Assembly (NCBI GenBank): GCA_031362245.1
Contig: JANLSD010000026.1
Span: 1-39,344, forward strand
Origin: JAAURS01 sp031362245
Lineage (GTDB): Bacteria; Cyanobacteriota; Cyanobacteriia; Thermosynechococcales; Thermosynechococcaceae
Reading direction: 5' to 3'
DNA: 39,344 nucleotides
The notes under the pieces were generated by a model. The model saw only the letters and a list, made by a program, of their open reading frames with translations. It was not told the DNA's origin and did not search any database. The stretch's first letter is position 1, and the number at the start of each line of letters is the position of its first letter. Position numbers and translations under genes: made by a program. Shown here one piece after another: positions 7,606-16,432 of the stretch.

Positions 7606-8622
7606 TTAGTCACTGCCATAGACGCTGCCCACCACTTTGCCCCGAAAGACGACGTACTGATAGATGTTGTAAAACAGCATGATGGGGATTAAAAACCCAA
7701 TGAAAATAATCATAAAGACTAGCGCACTGGGTGAGGCTGCGGCCTGATAAATCGTGATTTTTGTAGGGATGACGTAGGGGAACACAATCATCCCCAGGCC
7801 GATGAAGGTCAGCACAAAGATCAAAATTGTCCAGACTAAGGGCGCACGCTCTTGACGTCGCTCAAGACTCCTCAGCAACAGCCCAATGAGCACAACGCCC
7901 AGGACGGGAATTGCCGCAAAAATGTAGACGTAGGGAGGTGCAAAGAGACGAGTGCGCACGTTCTCATACAGCAGCGGCGTGGAGACGGTAATAAAGATTG
8001 CGCCAATCAGGGTGGTGATGGTGGCAATTTTGGCAGTTTTGTAGTGGGTGAGCTGAAGTGCGCCTTCGGTTTTCAAAATCAAATAGGTGGAACCGACCAG
8101 GACATAGCCTTGGATCAGGGTAAGGGCGACCAGGAGCGATCGCCAATTCAGCCAGTCCCAGATGGTTCCGGTAAAGTGTCCGGCTGAGTTCACTTCAATG
8201 CCGGAGATAACGCTGCCGAGGGCAAAGCCTTGACCCAATGCCGCCATAAAGCTGCCCACCCCAAAGGCATAGTTCCAAAACAGCTTCTGGTTGGAGTGTT
8301 CTCGAAACTCAAAGGCCACTCCGCGAAAGATAAACCCAAAAATCATGATGAAGATGGGAATGTAAAGCGCCGTCAAAATGGTGCCGTAGGCGAGGGGAAA
8401 TGCGCCGAACAAAGCCCCGCCCATAAGCACCAGCCAAGTTTCGTTGGCATCCCAGATGTTGCTGAGGCTGGTCATCAAGATGCCGCGACGCTCGTCGTCG
8501 GAGGAGGTGAGGGATAAGATGCCCACGCCGAGATCAAAGCCGTCCAGGGTGACGTAGAGAAATAAAAACAGCGCCAGAATAATAAACCAAACTTCCGGCA
8601 GAAAATGCTCTAGTGCCTGCAT
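7606..8622 (-). CDS. cydB: Cytochrome bd-type quinol oxidase subunit II
   Basis: A 338-residue integral membrane protein with about eight helices, the second subunit of the bd-type terminal quinol oxidase. The start MQALEHFLPEVWFIILALFLFLYVTLDGFDLGVGIL contains the family signature 'l.G.DLGvG' in the first helix, and NIWDANETWLVLMGGALFGAFPLAY is also diagnostic. It begins four bases after the cydA stop, so the two are one transcription unit and probably translationally coupled. Confidence 0.95.
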   Translation of the reverse strand: MQALEHFLPEVWFIILALFLFLYVTLDGFDLGVGILSLTSSDDERRGILMTSLSNIWDANETWLVLMGGALFGAFPLAYGTILTALYIPIFIMIFGFIFRGVAFEFREHSNQKLFWNYAFGVGSFMAALGQGFALGSVISGIEVNSAGHFTGTIWDWLNWRSLLVALTLIQGYVLVGSTYLILKTEGALQLTHYKTAKIATITTLIGAIFITVSTPLLYENVRTRLFAPPYVYIFAAIPVLGVVLIGLLLRSLERRQERAPLVWTILIFVLTFIGLGMIVFPYVIPTKITIYQAAASPSALVFMIIFIGFLIPIMLFYNIYQYVVFRGKVVGSVYGSD

Positions 8623-8625
8623 AGT

Positions 8626-10071
8626 CTATACCTCCGCCTCAACAGGACGCTGGTCAGGGACATGCTCGGCGGGCGTGATATCAAAGGTAGGCTCCATCTC
8701 CTGAAAGCCTGGGACAGGTAGATTTAAGTTGGGACCCTTGCGAATAATGCGGCTGCCAAAGAAGATGGCTGAAATAAACAGAAGTGTATACACCCCAGCA
8801 AAGCTAATCAGGGAGGTTAAAACCACCTCAGGGGGGAGATTTGAGACCCCATCCGCCGTGCGGATCTGTCCATACACTACCCAGGGCTGTCGTCCCACAC
8901 AGCGCACAATCCAGCCGGACTCCACTGCCAAATAGCCGAGGGGTGCTGCCAACATCCAGGCGTTGAGGAGCCAGCGCTGTTGGGCAATATTTTGGTCAGA
9001 AAGTTTGCCGCGCAGCCATTGCAGCACGCTCCACAACATCAGCCCTGCGAGGGCAAAGCCAATGCCGCTCATGGCGCGGAAGGCGTAGTAGATGAGTCCG
9101 ACTTGACCAGGGCGATCGCCCGGTGCCCATTCCTTCAGTCCCTTGACTGGTTCCGTCAGTTTGGACTTAAATTCCAAGACATAACCTAAGCCGTTAGGAA
9201 CGGTTAATTCCCAGGTATTTTTCTGTTCTTTCACATTCGGCAGCGCCAGAATCGTCCAGTCCGCTGATTCTCCGGCGGGGGTGGTGTCCCATTTGGCTTC
9301 CATAGCGGCCAGCTTAGTGGGCTGATAGTGGTAGACCTGCTCGGCGCTGAGGTGGCCGATGTAGAGCTGGAGCGGGGTCACGGCGATCGCCGTTGCAATG
9401 GCAATCTTAAGAGACTTGGCAAAAAACTCGGTGTGGCGGTTCCTGAGGATATACCAGGCGCTGATGCCGCCAATCACAAACAGCGACGTTTCAAGGGTCG
9501 CAAAAAACATGTGGGACACGCTGATCAGCGCAAAGGGATTTGTAATGGCGGCAAAATAGTCGCCCACAATAAACTTGCCGTCCACAAAGGTTCCACCCGC
9601 TGGGGTCTGAAGCCAGGAGTTGGCGATTAAAATCCAAACCGTGGAGAGGTTTGCCCCAAAGGCCACCATGATGGTGGCAAAGTAGTGAATGGGTGGGGGC
9701 ACCCGTTCCCATCCAAACAGCATAATGCCCAGAAAGCCCGCCTCTAGCATGAAGGCCATGGATGCCTCAAAGCCTAAAATGCTGCCAAAGAAGTCGCCAG
9801 TAGCCTCGGCAAAGGGTGCCCAGTTGGTGCCAAACTGAAACTCCATTGGGATGCCTGAAGCAACGCCGATCCCAAAATTTAGAACGTAGAGCTTTGCCCA
9901 AAAACGAGCGTGGTGGTAGTAGCTGGGGTTGCGGGTTTTGAGCCACATCCCTTCCACGATGACGAGGTAAATGCCCATGCCTGTGGTGAGGACAGGCCAA
10001 AGCATGTGAAAAATAGCAGTCAGGGCAAACTGCATCCGTGACAGTACGACAGTGTTAGATAAAAATTCCAT
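8626..10071 (-). CDS. cydA: Cytochrome bd-type quinol oxidase subunit I
   Basis: The heme-bearing subunit of the bd-type quinol oxidase. The open frame extends to 10263, but the real start is the ATG at 10071 (MEFLSNTVVLSRMQFALTAIFH), giving 481 residues, normal for the family. His22 corresponds to the heme b595 ligand. ISVSHMFFATLETS holds the candidate heme b558 His, and the late GRQPWVVYGQIRT motif is diagnostic. The periplasmic quinol-binding loop appears short, which fits the cyanide-insensitive-oxidase (CIO) type; that sub-class is an inference. The roughly 190 codons upstream of ATG 10071 in the longer frame look like untranslated leader. Confidence 0.94.
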   Translation of the reverse strand: MEFLSNTVVLSRMQFALTAIFHMLWPVLTTGMGIYLVIVEGMWLKTRNPSYYHHARFWAKLYVLNFGIGVASGIPMEFQFGTNWAPFAEATGDFFGSILGFEASMAFMLEAGFLGIMLFGWERVPPPIHYFATIMVAFGANLSTVWILIANSWLQTPAGGTFVDGKFIVGDYFAAITNPFALISVSHMFFATLETSLFVIGGISAWYILRNRHTEFFAKSLKIAIATAIAVTPLQLYIGHLSAEQVYHYQPTKLAAMEAKWDTTPAGESADWTILALPNVKEQKNTWELTVPNGLGYVLEFKSKLTEPVKGLKEWAPGDRPGQVGLIYYAFRAMSGIGFALAGLMLWSVLQWLRGKLSDQNIAQQRWLLNAWMLAAPLGYLAVESGWIVRCVGRQPWVVYGQIRTADGVSNLPPEVVLTSLISFAGVYTLLFISAIFFGSRIIRKGPNLNLPVPGFQEMEPTFDITPAEHVPDQRPVEAEV

Positions 10072-10279
10072 AGCGATTCGTAAAGTGGGGGGCTGTAGCG
10101 CGACTTTTAACGAATGATTTTGTAGCTCAAGTCTTAAAGAACTCGCTTCCCAAGGTAGTACAGAACCGAAAACGGTGCCGCAGTATCGTTGGAAATTCAC
10201 GATAGATTTTCTGACTTTGCCCTGATTGCGATCGCAGGGTATTGACCCGAACCAATCGCCCAACCAGAACAGAATGCGT

Positions 10280-11296
10280 TTACTTCTGACTCTGAAAAGC
10301 CCTATATTTGCCGCCTAAGCCTTCCACAATGGCCTGAGTATTGGCAATTAGCATTTTTTGATAGGTTGCGCCTTCACTTCCTGGCTCCCCTAAACCATCG
10401 GCAAAGAGTTCTCGGTCAGAGACTTTTACCTTGGCATCTTTGGCAACGGCCTCAATTAATTTAGGATTAATCGTCAGTTCAGCAAAAATGGTCGGAACTT
10501 TAGCTGCCTGGATGATTTTGACCAGTGCCGCAACTCTACTGGCAGTTGGCTTTTCATCGGTGCTAATGCCTCCCAAAGCACCTTCGACCGGAATATCATA
10601 GGCTTTGGAATAATACCCCAGCGCATCATGGGTGGTCACAAGCTTACGGGAGGCTGGAGGGATAGTCGCAACCTGAGCTTTAATCCAGGTGTCAATTTGA
10701 GCCAGTTCTTTAGTTATGGCCTGAGCATTTTTAGCGTAGAGCGTAGCGTTCTCAGGCGCAACTTTTGCTAAATTACGCTCAATGGTTTCCACGATGCGGA
10801 TACCATTTTTGGCATTGTGCCAAACATGAGGGTCGATTTCGGTTTTGCCATCTTCTTCAAAAGTTTGCGGCTTTGGCACTGCAACTTCATTGACCGCAAT
10901 TTTAGGGGATGCATTTGAGGTTGCCTTTATAATTTTGATCAGGCTAGGCTCAAAGCTATAGCCACCGTATAAAACTAGCTTGGCTTCCTCAATGGCTTTA
11001 CGATCTTCAGGCGTCGGTTCGTAAATATGGGGGTCAGAGGCAGGTTTAATGGGACAGATGAGGTCAATAGTATTAGCTACAATCTGTTTTGCCATATCAC
11101 AGAGGATAGTGGTGGTTGCCACTACTTTTGGCCCTGCTTGGGTTGCCTGTGGTAACTCAGAAACAGACGAACCAGAAGCTGTAGTGGTCGTTCCACTGGG
11201 GCTATTTTGAGCGGTGGGAGAAGGCTGGCCACAAGCCCCTAAAAGCCCCGCAATACCAGCAATTGCTGCTGTTTTCCAAAATTGATTTTTGAACAT
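10280..11296 (-). CDS. znuA: Zinc (or zinc/manganese) ABC transporter substrate-binding lipoprotein
   Basis: A cluster A-I metal-binding lipoprotein of 338 residues. The lipobox is LLGAC with lipidated Cys22, followed by a Ser/Thr linker. Ligand candidates are His90 (SDPHIYEP), His157 (DPHVWHN), His223 (VTTHDALGYYSKAY) and Asp300 (LFADGLG). A third His in the THDA motif separates it from Mn-specific MntC/PsaA proteins, which have Glu there. The His-rich loop of classical ZnuA between the first two ligands is absent; that segment is acidic (EEDGKTEID). The H-H-H-D set resembles TroA, so zinc is likely but manganese is not excluded. It is divergent from znuCB across a Zur-box-like site. Confidence 0.88.
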   Translation of the reverse strand: MFKNQFWKTAAIAGIAGLLGACGQPSPTAQNSPSGTTTTASGSSVSELPQATQAGPKVVATTTILCDMAKQIVANTIDLICPIKPASDPHIYEPTPEDRKAIEEAKLVLYGGYSFEPSLIKIIKATSNASPKIAVNEVAVPKPQTFEEDGKTEIDPHVWHNAKNGIRIVETIERNLAKVAPENATLYAKNAQAITKELAQIDTWIKAQVATIPPASRKLVTTHDALGYYSKAYDIPVEGALGGISTDEKPTASRVAALVKIIQAAKVPTIFAELTINPKLIEAVAKDAKVKVSDRELFADGLGEPGSEGATYQKMLIANTQAIVEGLGGKYRAFQSQK

Positions 11297-11321
11297 CTTC
11301 TAAAGTGCGCTATAGTTGTAG

Positions 11322-11340
11322 AACGAAAATCATTCTCATT
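11322..11340. promoter_or_regulatory. Putative Zur box between znuA and znuCB
   Basis: AACGAAAATCATTCTCATT matches the palindrome at 16383-16401 (AATGATAATCATTATCATT) at 16 of 19 positions. It lies 26 bases upstream of znuA and 11 bases upstream of the znuC ATG, a position that could block both divergent promoters. It is the weakest of the five related sites. Confidence 0.6.
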
Positions 11341-11350
11341 TAAGTTATTC

Positions 11351-12097
11351 ATGTTAGAGGTCGATCGCTTAGCTGTCAACTATCGAGGTGTCCTCGGCCT
11401 AGATCGGGTGAGCTTCAAGATTAATCCAGGGCAGTTAGTGGGCGTGATTGGCCCTAACGGCGCGGGCAAAAGCACCATGCTGAAGGCTATGCTGGGCCTC
11501 ATTCCAAGTTCTAGCGGTATGGTTTCCTACTGCACCTGTCCGCTGCACCAGCAGTTAGAGCGAGTGGCCTATGTGCCCCAGCGATCACAGGTAGATTGGG
11601 ACTACCCCATTACGGTTTGGAATGTGGTGATGATGGCGCGGGCGCGCAGTTTAGGCTGGTTTCGGAGTCCAGGTCGTGCCGCCAAGGAAATGGTGAAAGC
11701 GGCGCTTGATCGGGTTGATATTTTGAATTTGAAGGATCGTCGGATTGGGGAACTCTCAGGGGGGCAGCAACAGCGGGTGTTTTTGGCGCGGGCGTTGGCC
11801 CAACAGGCTGAAGTATTGCTCTTTGATGAACCTTTTACGGGCGTTGATAAAAAAACTGAGGGTATTATTCTCAATATTTTTGACGAGCTTCGGTCTGAGG
11901 GCAAAATTATGTTGGTCAGTAGTCATGATTGGGGTCAAACCCTCACGCACTTAGACCGATTGCTGCTGCTCAATCAGCGCCTCATTGCCGATGGTTCTCC
12001 TCAGCAGGTGATGACGCCCGAAAACCTGCACCAGGCTTACGGTGCTTCTCTTCAAACCACGCCTCACGCAACCCTAGACCCAAATCTTTTTTGTTAG
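11351..12097 (+). CDS. znuC: Zinc ABC transporter ATP-binding protein
   Basis: A 248-residue ABC ATPase. Walker A is GPNGAGKST, the Q-loop is VPQRSQVDWDYP (typical of metal importers), the signature is LSGGQQQR, Walker B is VLLFDEPF and the H-loop is VSSHDWG. The open frame begins at 11282, but that would run through the operator; the ATG at 11351 (MLEVDRLAVNYRG) matches the family start. It is followed by znuB after four bases. Together with ZnuA it would energise high-affinity zinc uptake across the plasma membrane. Confidence 0.92.
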   Translation: MLEVDRLAVNYRGVLGLDRVSFKINPGQLVGVIGPNGAGKSTMLKAMLGLIPSSSGMVSYCTCPLHQQLERVAYVPQRSQVDWDYPITVWNVVMMARARSLGWFRSPGRAAKEMVKAALDRVDILNLKDRRIGELSGGQQQRVFLARALAQQAEVLLFDEPFTGVDKKTEGIILNIFDELRSEGKIMLVSSHDWGQTLTHLDRLLLLNQRLIADGSPQQVMTPENLHQAYGASLQTTPHATLDPNLFC

Positions 12098-12101
12098 GCC
12101 G

Positions 12102-12977
12102 ATGCTAAGTGTGTTGTTAGACCCGCTGCATTATGAATTCATGCGCAATGCGATCGCCATTAGCATTGTGATCGGCATTTTATGCCCAGTCGTTGGTAGC
12201 TATCTGATCGTGCAGCGGATGGCGCTGTTAGGGGATGTGATTGCCCACTGTGTCTTGCCTGGGCTTTCAATTTCTTTTTTTCTGGGCATTGATATTTTGA
12301 TTGGAGCCTTTACCTCAGGCATTCTTGGCACCTTTATCGTGGCTTTAATTCGATCGCAGTCTCGGGTCAAGGTAGATGCTGCAATGGCACTGACTTTTTC
12401 GAGCTTCTTTGCGCTAGGTGTCACGCTGATTACCATCCTCAAAAACAAGATCGATCTCGATAGTTTTTTGTTTGGGGAGATTTTGGGTGTAACGACCCAT
12501 GATATTTACAGAACGCTCATCATTGCCGCATTGATTTTAGTGACCGTTAAACTGTTCTACAAAGAGCTGCTCTTTTTTACCTTTGACCGCACGGGCGCAC
12601 AGGCAACAGGCTTACCCGTCAATGCGATCCACTTTGGCTTCACGGCTGCCGTTACCCTGACCATTATTGCCAGTATGCAGGCTGTGGGCGTTATTTTGGT
12701 GATTGCGCTCTTGGTGGGGCCAGCTTTGACAGCTTATCTATTGGTAAAAGAACTCCATCAGATGATGGGGTTAGGGGCAATCATTGGAGTGTTTGCCAGT
12801 GTGTCAGGGGTTTATATTAGCTACTATCAAAACCTCCCCTCTGGCCCTGCGATCGTTTTGGTCTCTTCTACACTATTTATTCTGGCGTTGTTGTTCAGTC
12901 CAGCCCAAGGGATATTGACCCGCCCAGGTTCTACAGTTTCGCTGGCGAGGCAGATTGGGCGATCAAAACAAAGCTGA
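12102..12977 (+). CDS. znuB: Zinc ABC transporter permease (ABC-3 family)
   Basis: A 291-residue, roughly eight-helix permease of the ABC-3 (ZnuB/MntB) family. It begins MLSVLLDPLHYEFMRNAIAISIVIGILCPVVGSYLIVQRMALLGDVIAHCVLPG, the standard N-terminus with the conserved G.D.i.H/HS.LPG region. GVILVIALLVGPALTAYLL is the usual late motif. It starts four bases after znuC. It converges with the WD40 pseudogene with only 13 bases between the stops. Confidence 0.93.
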   Translation: MLSVLLDPLHYEFMRNAIAISIVIGILCPVVGSYLIVQRMALLGDVIAHCVLPGLSISFFLGIDILIGAFTSGILGTFIVALIRSQSRVKVDAAMALTFSSFFALGVTLITILKNKIDLDSFLFGEILGVTTHDIYRTLIIAALILVTVKLFYKELLFFTFDRTGAQATGLPVNAIHFGFTAAVTLTIIASMQAVGVILVIALLVGPALTAYLLVKELHQMMGLGAIIGVFASVSGVYISYYQNLPSGPAIVLVSSTLFILALLFSPAQGILTRPGSTVSLARQIGRSKQS

Positions 12978-12990
12978 TGAACGCGTCTTC

Positions 12991-14070
12991 CTAAGACTTG
13001 CCAAAGCCCCTGCCCGCCTGTAATTGAGACCAAATTAGTAATTCTCCTTGTCCTCCACCCGTTGCTAAAAACTTGCCTTGGGGATGCCAACAAAGACTGG
13101 AAAACCCTTTTGTCCCTGTCAACGATTGAATTAGACGATCTGCATTGTGCCAAAGATTCACAAATCCATCTGCACCTGCTGAAGCAAGATGCTTTGTGTG
13201 GGGCGCAAAGGCGATCGCCTCTACTGCTTTTGTATGGCTCTCTAACAGCTTCCCATCCCACCCCACCAATGGGTTGAGATCGCGTTTCCAAATCACAACG
13301 CCTTCTACACTGGCAGCAGCCAAGCGAGAGTCAAAAGACCAAGCAAGATGACGAATTTTGCCAGGAAAGCCCCGCATTACCCAGGGTTTAGGATTAGGCT
13401 GTTTGCCTACCCATTCTAGAACCGTGATGGTGCGATCCATGTTGCCGGAAGCAAGGTACTGCCCATCAGGAGACCAAGCGATCGCCAAGCTGACAGAACC
13501 CAATTCCACAACCAGCGGATCTTCTTGCCAGTCATGGCTATTCCAGACCTTAACGTTTTGATAGCCACCCACCATCAACTGCCCGTTGGTCGGGTGTCAG
13601 GTCAGACACAGTACCGAAGAGTTTTCAAAATCCAGCTTCGCCACTAGGGATTGAGTGGCGACATTTAAGACTTCCGCCGTATGCCCCACATTAAACGCAA
13701 GCAGCGGCTGGGTGGGATGCCAGCAGAGATGTTCAATCCAGGAACCCTTCCGGTCATGGGTCATGAGCGATACAAACGATTCCCCTTGACGGCTCCAAAT
13801 CCGTACCTGCCCTCCTTGATCTCCGGCGGCTAAAAACTGTTCGTCCGCAGAGAAAGATAATTGGTTGATGGGAGTATCTGAAGATTCGAGAAATTCGATT
13901 GACTCAAACGTATGCTCTATGTAAGGTAGGATGACAATCTCTCCCGCCGCAGAACATGCCGCGAAAAAATCCCCTTCAGGCGACCACACAACCTGTGTCA
14001 CATACTCAGAAAGCTGATGCCGCCAAATTATCTCCCAGGTTTGACGGCCCGAAGATCTTAGACCAAACAC
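12991..14070 (-). pseudogene. WD40-repeat protein interrupted by an in-frame TGA
   Basis: One reading frame of 360 codons encodes WD40 repeats (VVWSPEGDFFAAC, LSFSADEQFLAAG, LCWHPTQPLLAF, IAWSPDGQYLASG, LAWSFDSRLAAAS, IAFAPHTKHLASA, LCWHPQGKFLATG). A TGA at 13597-13599 splits it into 157 and about 195 residues. The surrounding repeat reads SVLCLT-stop-HPTNGQLMVGG; the neighbouring repeats have Trp before HP, so this is a TGG to TGA change. The gene starts at a GTG (14070) overlapping the end of cobW by 13 bases, so it was translationally coupled to it. A propeller missing half its blades should not fold, although independent folding of two halves cannot be excluded. Partners and exact role are unknown; WD40 genes do accompany cobW in other cyanobacteria. 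Confidence 0.8.
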
Positions 14071-15028
14071 TTGCGAAATGCCCCTTTAAGTTCGGATTCG
14101 TTGAGGTTGCGACCAATAAAAACCAGTTCATTTTTGCGTGTCTCATTGGTGCGCCAGGGGCGATCTCGGGTGCCGTCAAATAGCATGTGTACCCCCTGAA
14201 ACACGTAGCGATGGTCTTCTCCATCAATGTTTAGGATGCCCTTCATCCGAAAGATGTCTGGCCCCTGGGTTTGGAGCAAGTGTCCAATCCAATCATTGAG
14301 GCGCTGCCCGTCAACGGTTCCGGGTTCAACAATGGCAACAGAGCCGACGGATTCATCGTGCTGGTGGGCATCTTCACCCAAAATTCGGGGTCAATTTCGA
14401 GGGCACGATTGAGGTCAAAGGCTTTGACCCCCAGTAGATCATCCATGTCAATTTCTGCGTTGCGAGTGCGATAGATTTTTGCCATCGCATTCATACCTCG
14501 GATACGTCGCTCCAGTTCGTTGAGGGTATCCGGTTCAACTAAGTCAGTTTTGTTGAGCAAAATTACATCCGCAAAGGCAATTTGCTCTTGGGCTTCATCA
14601 GCATCCCAATGCTGCCAGATGTGTTTGGCATCTACTACTGTCACTACAGCATCTAAAAAGCTCTGAGACTTGACTTCTTCGTCCATAAAGAAGGTCTGGA
14701 TTACGGGGGCGGGGTCTGCAAGACCTGTGGTTTCAATGACCAGATGGTCAAATTTATCGCGTCGTCGCATCAGGTTGCCGATGATACGAATCAGGTCGCC
14801 GCGCACGGTGCAGCAGATGCAGCCGTTGTTCATCTCAAAGATTTCTTCGTCGGCGTTGATGATGAGCTGGTTGTCGATGCCCACCTCGCCAAACTCATTC
14901 ACGATGACGGCGACTTTTTTGCCGTGCTCGTGGGTCAAAATGCGGTTGAGCAGGGTGGTTTTGCCTGCTCCTAGGTACCCCGTCAGGACAGTGACGGGTA
15001 CGGTGTCGGCGATCGCGGCTTGAACCAT
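14058..15028 (-). pseudogene. CobW/COG0523 GTPase gene with a one-base frameshift
   Basis: A COG0523 metallochaperone-type GTPase. The N-terminal GTPase part is intact: GYLGAGKTT at residues 17-25, the metal-binding CxCC at 70-73 (GCICC), ETTGLADP and NKTD. After EIDPEF the frame shifts. The proper C-terminal domain continues in another frame from 14381 down to 14058 (GEDAHQHDESV, FRMKGILNI, HRYVFQGVHMLFDG, NELVFIGRNLNE). The break falls in a run of four A's (14380-14383 on the + strand); a fifth would restore FLGEDAH. As read, the protein has a foreign 47-residue tail and stops at 14243. It starts at ATG 15028 with AGGGAGGAA upstream and has a Zur-box-like site in its promoter. A sequencing error in the homopolymer is possible. 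Confidence 0.85.
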
Positions 15029-15050
15029 GACTGGATTCCTCCCTAGCTTA

Positions 15051-15069
15051 TATAACGATAATCGTTATC
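15051..15069. promoter_or_regulatory. Putative Zur box upstream of cobW
   Basis: ATAACGAT-A-ATCGTTAT at 15052-15068 is a perfect 8+1+8 palindrome. On the minus strand it reads TATGATAACGATTATCGTT, three mismatches from AATGATAATGATTATCATT. It lies 23 bases upstream of the cobW ATG. Confidence 0.75.
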
Positions 15070-15124
15070 ATAAAGTACAAAGGATTCCATTAGAAATAAA
15101 TACTGAGAGAGGAAGGAGTTGGCT

Positions 15125-16354
15125 TCAGGCGGAAATGGTTTGTGTAGGTAAAAAATTCAGCGCTAAGGATGGCTTCAGCAATGCTTCCACAATGCGATCG
15201 CTTGCAATCTTTGCTCCCCGTAAATTCCGTGCCACGGGGCCAACCTGAAGGGCCGCTAACCCACCCATCACAAATAGTTCGCAACCCGGCCAGCGCAGAT
15301 GAGTATCTAAAATCGGCAGACCATTGACCATTTCAGCAGGGTACTGCGCCTGAATTTCTTGCAGCAGCGGATGTTGAGCTGCATCTAGCTTGCGGCCTGT
15401 GGCATACCAAATGCGATCGCACTCAAAATAATCGCCATCACTGCACATGACCTGCCAGCAATGGTTCACCCAGCGCACCTGTTCTACCTGGCATTTATCC
15501 ACCAACTCAATGCTTTTGTCTCGCCGAGCGCGACGCAGTTGCAGCATTATATCGGGGGTGAATGAACCACCATTGCGAGCCTCTTGGATCATCTGCCACC
15601 GCCGCTGCCAGTCTGGTTCTGCATTAAAGCCCTTGAGATATTTTGGCCCCACCCAGCCTGGATCCGCGTCAAATAGTTTTTCTTGAAACCGCCGCCGTGC
15701 CATCAGCTTTACATTGGCTCCCCGCCGCACGGCACCGATGGCAAGATGCCCGCTAGTGAGACCACCGCCAATGACGAGAATGCGTTCTCCCTGGAGGTTG
15801 AGCCGCCGTAGGTCAACCTGAGATGCATGACAAAGGCGATCCGCTGGATAGTGATTCCCTAGCACCTGAACCCAATCCGGCACATTAAGCGCACCATCCC
15901 CCGTGGCTAAAACTACCCGCCTTGCCAGAAGCGATGAACCCTCTGCAAACTCCAGCCGAAATCGTTTGCGTCCTTGGGCTACAGGCTCAACCCGAACCAC
16001 TGAGGCTGCTACAACCCGATCCTGTAGCGCCCACTCCCCAATCACTGTGCTACAAAAGTCTTCAAAAAGCTGGCGACCGGGGCGATCATAGGGCGGAAAC
16101 AATTCGTGAGAACGAGAAGTGGCAAAATTTCTCAAGGCGTAAGGATTGGGGTCTGGGTGATGGGCAGCGGGCGATCGCAAGTACGAAATATCCTGCGCCG
16201 CAAATTGCTGATGCCAGCGCTGCATCCAAACTCCGCTGGGGTCAATCACCGTAAATTTGGGCGATCGCCGCTGTCCTTTCTGGAGTAAATGAGTGGCAAG
16301 GGTTAACGCCTGTGGCCCCGCCCCAATAATGACAATATCCGTTTGTAACTCCAA
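15125..16354 (-). CDS. FAD/NAD(P)-binding oxidoreductase, N-hydroxylase-like family
   Basis: A 409-residue flavoprotein with a dinucleotide-binding motif at the N-terminus (VIIGAGPQALTLA, residues 8-20) and a second, NAD(P)-type, motif mid-protein (ILVIGGGLTSGHLA). IWYATGRK is an ATG motif typical of class B flavin monooxygenases and their relatives. The GxGPxxL form and the SYLRSPAAHHPDPNPYALRNFA block resemble the lysine/ornithine N-hydroxylase-like (IucD/SidA) clan, but the substrate cannot be told. Its ATG lies 19 bases from the edge of a 37-base palindrome containing a Zur-box sequence, which it shares with a divergent Crp/Fnr-like gene. That suggests induction by zinc shortage, perhaps in metallophore or sulfur/nitrogen chemistry; this role is inference. 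Confidence 0.78.
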   Translation of the reverse strand: MELQTDIVIIGAGPQALTLATHLLQKGQRRSPKFTVIDPSGVWMQRWHQQFAAQDISYLRSPAAHHPDPNPYALRNFATSRSHELFPPYDRPGRQLFEDFCSTVIGEWALQDRVVAASVVRVEPVAQGRKRFRLEFAEGSSLLARRVVLATGDGALNVPDWVQVLGNHYPADRLCHASQVDLRRLNLQGERILVIGGGLTSGHLAIGAVRRGANVKLMARRRFQEKLFDADPGWVGPKYLKGFNAEPDWQRRWQMIQEARNGGSFTPDIMLQLRRARRDKSIELVDKCQVEQVRWVNHCWQVMCSDGDYFECDRIWYATGRKLDAAQHPLLQEIQAQYPAEMVNGLPILDTHLRWPGCELFVMGGLAALQVGPVARNLRGAKIASDRIVEALLKPSLALNFLPTQTISA

Positions 16355-16373
16355 AAGAATGTCTCCCGCTTAG

Positions 16374-16410
16374 TCATAATACAATGATAATCATTATCAT
16401 TGTATTATGA
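16374..16410. promoter_or_regulatory. Perfect 37-base palindrome holding a Zur box, divergent promoter
   Basis: The left arm TCATAATACAATGATAAT (16374-16391), a central C (16392) and the right arm ATTATCATTGTATTATGA (16393-16410) are exact reverse complements over 18 bases. The core AATGATAATCATTATCATT (16383-16401) is the best Zur/Fur-type box in the window. TATTAT hexamers on both strands near the outer edges (16403-16408, and its mirror 16376-16381) could be -10 elements, so one bound dimer would cover both promoters. Confidence 0.85.
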
Positions 16411-16432
16411 CGTTTATCAATCCTCAAAAATC

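Noticed and set aside
10072..10263. N-terminal extension of cydA upstream of ATG 10071
   Set aside because: The family starts at MEFLSN-like residues, and the extension is neither hydrophobic nor conserved-looking.
10280..12977. Manganese transporter mntCAB
   Set aside because: The third ligand is His in THDA rather than the Glu of MntC, and the locus shares operators with zur and cobW; manganese uptake remains possible but is less likely.
12827..13291. 154-codon minus-strand frame across the znuB end and the WD40 gene
   Set aside because: It overlaps two recognised genes in other frames and shows no family pattern.
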